A stretch of DNA of 5,313 bases. It comes from Chloroflexota bacterium (lineage in GTDB: Bacteria > Chloroflexota > Dehalococcoidia > UBA2979). The position numbers and the translations under genes were made by a program. Shown here piece by piece: positions 1-4,413 of this stretch. Below the pieces are notes generated by a model, which was not told where the DNA came from, searched no databases, and saw only the letters and a list, made by a program, of their open reading frames with translations. How positions within the stretch are numbered: the stretch's first letter is position 1; each line of letters starts with the position of its first letter. The stretch is taken from positions 1-5,313 of the forward strand of contig VYDC01000043.1 in the NCBI GenBank assembly GCA_009843585.1, in the 5' to 3' direction.

Positions 1-243
1 GAGCTTCGCGAGCGCCGCCCGGCGGGAGCCGAGCGCCGTCAGCGCCTCGTCGAGCATCTCGGCCGTCGCCTTCGTCTGGGCCGAGGCGTCCGGGTAGCCG
101 GCCCGTCCGCCGGGGAGCGCGCCGCTTGCCGGGTCGGCGCCGACCGAGCCCGAGAGGAAGGTGAGATCGCCCGCCCGGACGGCGGCGCAGAACGGCCACG
201 GCGTGCTGAAGACGAGCGGCGAGCTGATGGTGGTGCGCGGCAC
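1..243 (-). CDS. RidA (YjgF/YER057c/UK114) family protein, N-terminal part
   Basis: This reading frame is open from a GTG at 243-241 to the left edge of the window, so 81 codons are visible and the C-terminus is missing. Family members are usually about 125-130 residues. The segment AGDLTFLSGSVGADPASG (about residues 24-41), followed by a glutamine-containing stretch (SAQTKATAEMLDEALTALGS, about 54-73), matches the N-terminal half of RidA-family proteins. Archetypal RidA hydrolyses reactive enamine/imine intermediates such as those from PLP-dependent threonine dehydratase. The diagnostic substrate-binding arginine lies in the missing C-terminal half, so true RidA cannot be told apart from the other Rid subfamilies. 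The GTG start is supported by AGAAGGGAG five bases upstream. The gene is transcribed away from the selenoprotein gene. The family assignment is by eye from motif memory. Confidence 0.82.
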   Translation of the reverse strand, partial: MPRTTISSPLVFSTPWPFCAAVRAGDLTFLSGSVGADPASGALPGGRAGYPDASAQTKATAEMLDEALTALGSRRAALAKL

Positions 244-248
244 GGGGG

Positions 249-257
249 CTCCCTTCT
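249..257 (-). promoter_or_regulatory. Ribosome binding site for the RidA-family gene
   Basis: On the minus strand the bases read AGAAGGGAG, five bases before the GTG at 243. This fixes the start of the RidA-family frame, which has no ATG. Confidence 0.65.
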
Positions 258-285
258 GCCCGCGCGAGTCTGCCACGGCCGGGCA

Positions 286-316
286 CCCCGCGCGAGGCGC
301 GTGCTTCCGCGCGGGG
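286..316. repeat. 9-bp inverted repeat in the divergent intergenic region
   Basis: The arms CCCCGCGCG (286-294) and CGCGCGGGG (308-316) are perfect reverse complements separated by 13 bases. They lie between the divergent RidA-family and selenoprotein genes and could be an operator or a leader hairpin. In such GC-rich DNA, arms of this composition can also arise by chance. Confidence 0.35.
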
Positions 317-337
317 GCGGCTCCGGGGGCGCTGGGG

Positions 338-343
338 TAGAGT
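338..343 (+). promoter_or_regulatory. Possible -10 hexamer (TAGAGT) upstream of the selenoprotein gene
   Basis: TAGAGT fits the TANNNT form of a sigma-70-type -10 element and stands out in a stretch almost devoid of A and T. It ends 17 bases before the GTG start, so the untranslated leader would be very short. No convincing -35 hexamer is visible. Confidence 0.35.
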
Positions 344-348
344 CGCCC

Positions 349-358
349 GGGGAGGTGA
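349..358 (+). promoter_or_regulatory. Strong ribosome binding site that sets the selenoprotein start at 361
   Basis: GGGGAGGTGA contains GGAGGTGA, fully complementary to the conserved 3' end of bacterial 16S rRNA. It favours the GTG at 361 over the in-frame GTGs at 301 and 355. The same ten bases recur at 1264-1273 before the next gene. Confidence 0.8.
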
Positions 359-360
359 GG

Positions 361-1287
361 GTGCCCGCAGGGCCGCTTCTGCCGCTGCCGGAGCTTGAGG
401 CGAGGATCGAGCGCTGGATCGCGCTCGAGGCCGCCTCGGAGGAGGCCTTCGGGCTTCCGCCAGAGGAGTTCTCCGACGACCGGGAGGAGAAGTTCGCGCG
501 CTGGGTCGTGATGGCGGCCTCCGTCCACCCCCGCTTCCGCTTCGTCCGCAACGAGACGGTGCACTGGTCGCCGCCTGAGCAGCCGCTCGCCGCCTCGCGG
601 GTGGCGCTGCTCTCGACCGGCGGCATCCGGCTCCGCTCGCAGGCTCCCTACGAGGTCGACTGCGAGCTCGCCGACGCCTCGTGGAACGCGATCCCCCGGG
701 AGGCCGGCCCCGGCGACTTCGCGATCGATCACGAGCACTACAACCACGCCGACGCCGACCGCGACGTGAACTGCATGCTCCCCGTCGAGCGCCTGCGCGA
801 GCTCGCCGCCACGGGGGAGGTCGGAGGGGTGGCGCCGCGCCACGTCGGCCTGATGGGGTGCATCTCCGACCCCTCAGAGCTCCTCCACGGGACGGCGCCC
901 CGGCTCGCCGAGATGCTCTTGGCCGACGGGGTGGATCTCGTCCTGCTCACGCCGGGGTGATGGCTCTGCCATCGGTCCGTGGGACTGATCCAGAACGTCA
1001 TCGAGGGGGCCGGGATCACCACCATCTCGGCGACGATGAAGCCCGAGATCACCCACTACGTCCGCGCACCGCGCGCCGCGCGGATGCGGCTCCCGCAGGG
1101 CAACCCGCTCGGCGAGGCGGGGCGGGCTGAGCAGCAGCGCGTCATCCTCGGCGATCTGCTGAGGCTGCCCTGGGTGATCACGGAGCCGGAGAGCATCGTG
1201 ACGCTGCCGCACCGCTGGCGCCGGGAGGCCCGGCCCTCGGTGCGGCTGCCGGGCGAGACGGGCGGGGAGGTGACCGCTGCTCTTTGA
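361..1287 (+). CDS. Selenoprotein of the glycine/sarcosine/betaine/D-proline reductase B (GrdB/PrdB-like) family, read through TGA 958-960 as Sec
   Basis: Read from GTG 361 to TGA 1285, with the in-frame TGA at 958-960 decoded as selenocysteine, the product is 308 residues with Sec at 200. Family signatures occur on both sides of the TGA. Before it are VALLSTGGI (81-89), DHEHYNHADADRDVN (123-137), HVGLMGCISD (161-170) and DGVDLVLLTPG. After it are WLCHRSVGLIQNVIEGAGI and LPQGNPLGEAG. Sec200 and Cys203 form a UxxC redox motif, where relatives carry Sec or Cys. GrdB and PrdB are catalytic selenoprotein subunits of Stickland-type reductases that reductively cleave glycine derivatives or D-proline. 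The substrate here is unknown, and no grdA, grdC or prdA partner is in the window. Stopping at the first TGA would leave 199 residues lacking the conserved C-terminal third. A recent nonsense mutation of a Cys codon is the main alternative. The next gene overlaps the 3' end by 11 bases. Confidence 0.86.
958..960 (+). other. In-frame UGA predicted to encode selenocysteine (Sec200)
   Basis: The TGA keeps the reading frame continuous with 108 further codons of family-like sequence ending at 1287. It occupies the first position of U-W-L-C, matching the UxxC/CxxC redox motif of this family. General reassignment of TGA is unlikely, because the same gene ends at a TGA and tryptophans in the window are encoded by TGG. 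Confidence 0.85.
965..994 (+). promoter_or_regulatory. Candidate bacterial SECIS hairpin just downstream of the Sec codon
   Basis: ATCGGTC (971-977) pairs with GACTGAT (983-989) over 7 bp, including one G-U pair, around the five-base loop CGTGG (978-982). Below an internal loop (GCC 968-970 opposite CC 990-991), TCT (965-967) pairs with AGA (992-994). The apical loop begins 17 bases after the UGA and has G at its second position. Both points fit the usual description of bacterial SECIS elements, where the UGA lies roughly 16-37 bases before the loop and an early loop G contacts SelB. The stem was found by eye; no folding energy was computed. Confidence 0.7.
1264..1273 (+). promoter_or_regulatory. 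Ribosome binding site that sets a CTG start at 1277
   Basis: GGGGAGGTGA lies inside the end of the selenoprotein gene and is identical to the site at 349-358. Its last three bases (TGA 1271-1273) are an in-frame stop for the downstream frame, so that frame can only open after it. The first plausible initiator is CTG 1277, three bases further on. Confidence 0.75.
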
Positions 1288-1609
1288 GGAGGTCGAGGAG
1301 ATCCGCGCGGCGTGGGACCGCCTGCTGCTTGAGGCGGAGCGCTACCGCGACCGCCTCGAGCAGCTGCGCGAGGAGGAGCGCGCGCGGCCCGAGCCCTCCG
1401 CCCGCAGGCTGCGCACGCTCGAGGTCGCCATCCGCGAGGCGGACGATCTCGTCCAGGTCGTCGACGACGTCGCCGGCGACCGGCTGCTCCGCGTGCAGGA
1501 CCGCCAGGTGATCCTCCAGAAGATCCCGTTTCAGCCGCCCGAGGGCGCGCCGGACGGCGCTCCCGACGCCGCGCCGACCGGCGAGGAGAGGCCGGAAGCG
1601 GGCCCTTAG
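1277..1609 (+). CDS. Uncharacterised 110-residue helical protein coupled to the selenoprotein gene
   Basis: I do not recognise this family. The frame runs from CTG 1277 to TAG 1607-1609. An in-frame TGA at 1271 and the absence of ATG, GTG or TTG until codon 73 leave CTG as the best start, and it sits behind a perfect GGAGGTGA. The gene overlaps the selenoprotein stop by 11 bases, so translational coupling and a joint function are likely. Residues 1-37 (LFEEVEEIRAAWDRLLLEAE and the charged stretch after it) and about 43-63 are rich in Glu, Arg and Leu with hydrophobic spacing like amphipathic helices or a short coiled coil. The motif RVQDRQVILQKIPFQPPEG (about 72-90) follows, and the last 20 residues form a Pro/Ala/Glu tail. 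No signal peptide, membrane segment or cysteine is present. It may be an accessory or structural partner of the selenoprotein; that is inference from position only. Confidence 0.72.
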   Translation: MLFEEVEEIRAAWDRLLLEAERYRDRLEQLREEERARPEPSARRLRTLEVAIREADDLVQVVDDVAGDRLLRVQDRQVILQKIPFQPPEGAPDGAPDAAPTGEERPEAGP

Positions 1610-1633
1610 CGAGCGAGCCCGGGGCCGAAGCGC

Positions 1634-1639
1634 TATCCT
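1634..1639 (+). promoter_or_regulatory. Possible -10 hexamer (TATCCT) in the convergent gap
   Basis: TATCCT fits TANNNT and lies 23 bases before the ATG at 1663. It is the same kind of element seen at 338, 4363 and 5254. No -35 is recognisable. It suggests that the region downstream may be transcribed. Confidence 0.35.
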
Positions 1640-1662
1640 GTCGTGCGCGGGGGGGTTGCCGT

Positions 1663-1854
1663 ATGCCGGAGTCGACCGCGGACGGGGGCGAGTGCGTCCA
1701 GCACTGGTTGCCCGCCGCGCGGGGGCCGGACGGCCCCGGGGCGACCTGCAACAACGGCGGCGCGAGCCGCCGCTTCGCGCCGGAGGCGCGCCCGACGCTC
1801 CGTGCATCCAAGTCCCGCCGCGCGCGCCCCGCAGGGGGCTCCGCGCGGGCGTAG
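1663..1854 (+). CDS. Doubtful small ORF, 63 residues
   Basis: The frame runs from ATG 1663 to TAG 1852-1854. All but about three codons end in G or C, but in DNA this GC-rich that is weak evidence of coding. A run of G residues seven or so bases upstream could be a poor ribosome binding site, and TATCCT lies 23 bases upstream. The product begins MPESTADGGECVQHW, has two cysteines (residues 11 and 29) and ends in an Arg/Ala/Ser-rich tail. It resembles no family I know. The region is also full of perfect short hairpins, so a non-coding RNA or plain intergenic DNA are equally possible. Confidence 0.22.
   Translation: MPESTADGGECVQHWLPAARGPDGPGATCNNGGASRRFAPEARPTLRASKSRRARPAGGSARA
1691..1790 (+). 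repeat. Cluster of four short perfect hairpins, one with a GCGA tetraloop
   Basis: The perfect stems are AGTGC/GCACT (1691-1695 and 1701-1705), GGGGCCG/CGGCCCC around GA (1722-1737), CGGCGGC/GCCGCCG closing a GNRA-type GCGA loop (1755-1772) and CGCGCC/GGCGCG around GGA (1776-1790). Such a run could belong to a structured RNA, although GC-rich sequence forms short stems easily. No covariation can be judged from one sequence. Confidence 0.3.
1814..1849 (+). terminator. Possible GC-rich terminator-like hairpin without a U-tract
   Basis: An inner CCCC/GGGG stem around GCA (1827-1837) sits within an outer imperfect stem, CCCG (1814-1817) with CGGG (1846-1849) plus CGCG (1819-1822) with CGCG (1842-1845). 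The sequence after it has no T run, so classical intrinsic termination is doubtful. It lies before the convergent acyl-CoA dehydrogenase gene, where a terminator would be expected. Confidence 0.25.
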
Positions 1855-1858
1855 CTCC

Positions 1859-1882
1859 CTGACCCGCCGCCTGACCCGCCGC
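1859..1882. repeat. Tandem 12-bp direct repeat (two copies of CTGACCCGCCGC)
   Basis: Two identical, adjacent 12-base units (1859-1870 and 1871-1882) are followed by GCCGCAG, a partial echo of the unit end. It is probably a replication-slippage duplication in the convergent gap. Confidence 0.6.
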
Positions 1883-1947
1883 CGCCGCAGCCGACCTCCC
1901 GTCCCTCCGCGCGACCGCCTCCCGCGCCCCGGCTGCCGGTGGGGTGC

Positions 1948-3183
1948 CTAGCCGCGGGGGAGGCCGAGCCCGCGCGTCGCGATGACGTTGCGCTGGATCT
2001 CCGACGTCCCGCCGCCGATCGAGCGCGCGACGGTGAAGCAGTAGTTCTGGGTGTGGCGCGCCATCATCGGCGTGCGCGGCTCGTCCGGGTCCCAGAGGTG
2101 GGCGTAGAGGCCGAAGAGCTTCGTCCCGGTGCGCGCGACGGCCTTGTCCAGCGCCTCCCCGAAGATCTTCGAGACCGAGGCCTCGTAGTTGGGGACCTGG
2201 CCGCGGGCCTGCATCGAGATGATGCGGAGCGAGAAGGTGAGGAGCACCTCGGACTCGATGGCGAGCTGCGCGAGCTGCTGGCGGAGCGCCCGGCCCTCGC
2301 CGCCTCGGCCGATGCGCGAGCGCTCCCGGCCCTCTCCGGTGATGAAGTCGGCGAGGCGGCGAATCTGCCGCTGCGCCGCGACCGCGCCGGTGACGTTGGA
2401 GCGCTCGTGGTCGAGGAGCGTCATCGCGACGTACCAGCCGCGGTTCTCCTCGCCGACCCGCTGGTCGGCCGGCACGCGCACGTCCTCGAAGAAGGTCTCG
2501 TTGAACTCGTGCTGCCAGCCCATGTTCACCAGCGGCCGCACCGTGATGCCGGGCGTGCGGATGTCCATCAGCACGAAGGAGATGCCCCGGTGCTTCGGCT
2601 GGTCGGGGTCGGTGCGGGTGAGGACGAAGATCCAGTCCGCCTGGTGCGCGTGCGTGGTCCAGATCTTCTGGCCGTTCACGACGTAGTCGTCGCCGTCGCG
2701 CACGGCGCGCGTGCGCAGGGAGGCGAGATCGGAGCCGGCGCCCGGCTCCGAGTAGCCCTGCGCCCAGACGACGGAGGCGTCGAGGATGCGCGGGAGGTGC
2801 GTGCTCCGGAGCTCCTCGTCGCCGTGGATGATGAGGACGGGGCCCAGCATGTCGATGCCGACGTTCGAGCCGGGCGGCGGCGCGTCGGCCGCCGCCATCT
2901 CCTGCTTCAGGATGAACTGCTCCAGCATCCCGAGCCCGCCGCCGCCGTACTCGGCCGGCCACGCCGGCGCGAACCATCCCCGCGAGCGCACCGACTCGGC
3001 CCAGCTCGCCGAGGCCTCGCGCTTCTGCGGATCGTCCGAGGCCCGGTCCTCCTCCCACAGGAAGGCCGTCTCCGGGCGCCCGTTCTCCGCGAGCTCGCGG
3101 TAGCGGGGAGGGAGCTCCTCCTCGATGAGGGCCCGCACCTCGGCGCGGAAGGCGGCCTGCTCTCGGGTGTCGGCGAAGTCCAT
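1948..3183 (-). CDS. Acyl-CoA dehydrogenase (FAD-dependent, FadE/PimC-like)
   Basis: The 411-residue product has the standard length and layout of an acyl-CoA dehydrogenase, which introduces an alpha-beta double bond into an acyl-CoA and passes electrons to ETF. Visible motifs are the mid-domain FAD/substrate signature YSEPGAGSDLASL (144-156), NGQKIWTTHAH (170-180), PGITVRPL (211-218), FFEDVRVP (231-238) and the C-terminal GGGTSEIQRNVIATRGLGLPR (390-410). The usual Y-E-G-T glutamate of MCAD/SCAD-type enzymes is replaced by glycine. Glu260 in LLDHERSNV (256-264) matches the alternative helix-G base of isovaleryl-/long-chain-type and several FadE enzymes, so the enzyme is probably active. The sequence most resembles PimC or actinobacterial FadE proteins that work on bulky or dicarboxylic acyl-CoAs; the substrate is unknown. 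ATG 3183 is chosen because GGGAGGGG lies six bases upstream and the N-terminus MDFADTREQAAFRAEVRAL is typical. It follows the LLM gene by 64 bases on the same strand. Confidence 0.95.
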   Translation of the reverse strand: MDFADTREQAAFRAEVRALIEEELPPRYRELAENGRPETAFLWEEDRASDDPQKREASASWAESVRSRGWFAPAWPAEYGGGGLGMLEQFILKQEMAAADAPPPGSNVGIDMLGPVLIIHGDEELRSTHLPRILDASVVWAQGYSEPGAGSDLASLRTRAVRDGDDYVVNGQKIWTTHAHQADWIFVLTRTDPDQPKHRGISFVLMDIRTPGITVRPLVNMGWQHEFNETFFEDVRVPADQRVGEENRGWYVAMTLLDHERSNVTGAVAAQRQIRRLADFITGEGRERSRIGRGGEGRALRQQLAQLAIESEVLLTFSLRIISMQARGQVPNYEASVSKIFGEALDKAVARTGTKLFGLYAHLWDPDEPRTPMMARHTQNYCFTVARSIGGGTSEIQRNVIATRGLGLPRG

Positions 3184-3189
3184 CGGGGT

Positions 3190-3210
3190 CCCCTCCCGGC
3201 GCCCCGGGAG
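3190..3210 (-). promoter_or_regulatory. Ribosome binding site of the acyl-CoA dehydrogenase inside a 7-bp hairpin
   Basis: On the minus-strand RNA, CUCCCGG (3210-3204) pairs perfectly with CCGGGAG (3199-3193) around a four-base loop. The 3' arm contains most of the GGGAGGGG ribosome binding site (3197-3190) that serves the ATG at 3183. Formation of the stem would hide the site from the ribosome. Whether this is regulatory is inference. Confidence 0.5.
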
Positions 3211-3229
3211 GATCGCCCGCCCGGGGCCC

Positions 3230-3243
3230 CGCCGCAAGCGGCG
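3230..3243 (-). repeat. Small perfect hairpin between the LLM and dehydrogenase genes
   Basis: CGCCGC and GCGGCG flank two bases, so the realistic stem is 5 bp with a four-base CUUG loop on the minus-strand RNA. It starts a few bases after the LLM stop codon and has no U-tract, so it is more likely an intra-operon processing or stability element than a terminator. Confidence 0.3.
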
Positions 3244-3247
3244 CGGG

Positions 3248-4315
3248 CTACGCGGGTGCCGCGGGGCGCGGCGTGAGGCCGCAGGCCTCCGCGACCAGCT
3301 CGTAGGAGCGGACGCGGTCGGAGAAGTCGTGCGTGATCGTGACCAGCAGCACCTCGTCGGTGCCGTACGCGCTCGCGAGCGCCTCCAGCTGCTCCCGCAC
3401 CTGCCTGGGATCGCCGATCGCCGACTGCGAGCGGGCGTACTCGACGTAGTCGAGCTCGGCGGGGGTGTAGCCGAAGGCGAGCGCCTCCTCGACCGGCGGG
3501 ACGCCCGCGCGGCCCCCGCTCCGCGAGCGGCGGAAGCGCCAGCAGAAGCGGCTCCACGAGAGCATCTCGGCGCGCTCCCCGCTCTCGGCGCAGAGCGCCG
3601 TGACGGCGACCGAGAGCCGCGGCTCCTGAAGCTGCCCAGAGGGCCGGAAGCGCTCGCGGTAGAGGCGCGCCGCCCGCTCGCCGAGCTCGGCCACGGGGTT
3701 GATGAACTGCGCGTAGGAGAAGGCGAGGCCCCGCTCGGCGGCGAGGGCGGCGCTCTCCGTCGACGAGCCAAGGAGCCAGACCTCGGGAAGCGCGCCCGGT
3801 GCGAGCGCGCCCTCCGGGTCGCGGGCCGGCTCGGGCGTGACGCGCACGCCCGCGAGGGGATGACCGGGCGGGTATCCCCCCTCGAGCAGCGAGACGAGCT
3901 CCTCGACCTGCTCCGGGTAGCGGTCGAGCGCGGCGTGGCGTCCCTGCGGCGAGAGGGCGTGGGCGGTGCGCAGGTCGCTCCCGGGCGCGCGCCCGAGCCC
4001 CAGGTCGATGCGCCCGGGGAAGAGCTCGGTCAGGAGGCGGAACTGCTCGGCGACCTTGAGCGGCGAGTAGTGCGTCAGCATCACGCCGCCCGAGCCGACC
4101 CGCATCCGGCCGGTCTCCCGGGCGATGAGCGGGATCAGGATCTCGGGGCTGGCGCTCGCGAGCCCGCCCGCGCCGTGGTGCTCGGCGAGCCAGTAGCGGT
4201 GGTAGCCGAGGCGGTCGCAGGCGCGGGCGAGCTCGAGGGTCTCTGAGAGCGCCTCCCGCGCCGTGCCGCCCTGGCGTCGCGGCGACTGGTCGACCACGCC
4301 CAGCGTGAGCGCCAC
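3248..4315 (-). CDS. LLM-class (luciferase-like) flavin-dependent oxidoreductase, YhbW/MsnO8-like
   Basis: The 355-residue product fits the single-domain bacterial luciferase-like fold, a TIM barrel that uses FMNH2 or F420. Signatures of the YhbW/MsnO8 branch are YHRYWLAEHHGAGGLASASPE (38-58), VGSGGVMLTHYSPLKVAEQF (73-92) and LFPGRIDLGLGRAPGSD (98-114), with PEVWLLGSSTESA (177-189) later in the barrel. The family contains monooxygenases and reductases of widely varying substrate, and neither substrate nor cofactor can be assigned here. The start is GTG 4315, backed by GGGAGGAGGA three bases upstream; the N-terminus MALTLGVVDQSP is usual for the family. It is the first gene of a probable two-gene unit with the acyl-CoA dehydrogenase, separated by 64 bases, and is divergent from the lipoate ligase gene. 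The frame is complete, with no sign of frameshift. Confidence 0.94.
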   Translation of the reverse strand: MALTLGVVDQSPRRQGGTAREALSETLELARACDRLGYHRYWLAEHHGAGGLASASPEILIPLIARETGRMRVGSGGVMLTHYSPLKVAEQFRLLTELFPGRIDLGLGRAPGSDLRTAHALSPQGRHAALDRYPEQVEELVSLLEGGYPPGHPLAGVRVTPEPARDPEGALAPGALPEVWLLGSSTESAALAAERGLAFSYAQFINPVAELGERAARLYRERFRPSGQLQEPRLSVAVTALCAESGERAEMLSWSRFCWRFRRSRSGGRAGVPPVEEALAFGYTPAELDYVEYARSQSAIGDPRQVREQLEALASAYGTDEVLLVTITHDFSDRVRSYELVAEACGLTPRPAAPA

Positions 4316-4318
4316 CGC

Positions 4319-4328
4319 TCCTCCTCCC
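4319..4328 (-). promoter_or_regulatory. Ribosome binding site for the LLM oxidoreductase gene
   Basis: The minus strand reads GGGAGGAGGA here, with GCG between it and the GTG start at 4315. This supports GTG as the initiator. Confidence 0.7.
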
Positions 4329-4333
4329 GCCCG

Positions 4334-4379
4334 CGGCGCCTCGTGACGCGCGGCCCGTACGCTACGCTCAGAGGCGCCG
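4334..4379. promoter_or_regulatory. 9-bp inverted repeat framing the divergent promoter region
   Basis: CGGCGCCTC (4334-4342) and GAGGCGCCG (4371-4379) are perfect reverse complements 28 bases apart. Between them are the only A/T-containing promoter-like hexamers of this gap, TACGCT on the plus strand and TAGCGT on the minus strand. The placement suggests a two-half-site operator controlling both the LLM and lipoate ligase genes. No cognate regulator is in the window. Confidence 0.4.
4358..4368 (+). promoter_or_regulatory. Possible -10 hexamers of a divergent promoter (two overlapping TACGCT)
   Basis: TACGCT occurs at 4358-4363 and again at 4363-4368. The opposite strand reads TAGCGT over 4364-4359, so both directions carry a TANNNT hexamer. 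The plus-strand copy lies about 45 bases before the lipoate ligase start, giving a normal leader. No strong -35 is visible. Confidence 0.38.
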
Positions 4380-4402
4380 TCGCGCGACGAGGGGGCGAGG
4401 CA

Positions 4403-4407
4403 GGAGG
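4403..4407 (+). promoter_or_regulatory. Ribosome binding site that sets a CTG start at 4414
   Basis: GGAGG lies six bases before CTG 4414. The frame has no ATG, GTG or TTG until 4606, which would remove conserved N-terminal sequence, so this site supports CTG initiation. Confidence 0.7.
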
Positions 4408-4413
4408 CGCGCG

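Larger units (their letters stand above)
1610..1947. other. Convergent intergenic region with hairpins, promoter-like hexamer and no clear gene
   Basis: These 338 bases separate the 110-residue protein gene from the oppositely oriented acyl-CoA dehydrogenase gene. They hold a TANNNT hexamer, a doubtful 63-codon ORF, a run of short perfect hairpins between 1691 and 1849, and a 12-bp tandem repeat. From 1883 to 1947 the plus strand is C-rich, with no further element I can identify. Confidence 0.6.

Noticed and set aside
39..626. 195-codon minus-strand open frame across the RidA/selenoprotein boundary.
   Set aside because: It overlaps the RidA-family frame and the selenoprotein, and its translation is Arg/Ser/Pro-rich low complexity.
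979..1287. A separate gene starting at GTG 979 after the TGA.
   Set aside because: It begins inside the conserved HRSVGLIQNVIEGAGI segment, has no good ribosome binding site and is simply the C-terminal third of the selenoprotein.
1630..1720. Possible tRNA, including selC, next to the selenoprotein unit.
   Set aside because: No T-loop consensus, acceptor stem or UCA anticodon arrangement could be built here.
1178..3058. Long 626-codon minus-strand open frame.
   Set aside because: It is an out-of-frame shadow of the acyl-CoA dehydrogenase and of antisense DNA to the small gene; its translation is low-complexity Arg/Ala/Gly.
1939..3276. Long 445-codon plus-strand open frame.
   Set aside because: It is antisense to the acyl-CoA dehydrogenase, whose motifs are unambiguous; its translation is Arg/Ala/Val-rich and resembles no family. 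Long shadow frames are expected at this GC content.
3184..3771. N-terminal extension of the dehydrogenase frame upstream of ATG 3183.
   Set aside because: The extension overlaps the LLM gene out of frame and is Arg/Ser/Pro-rich; the ribosome binding site and typical N-terminus point to 3183.
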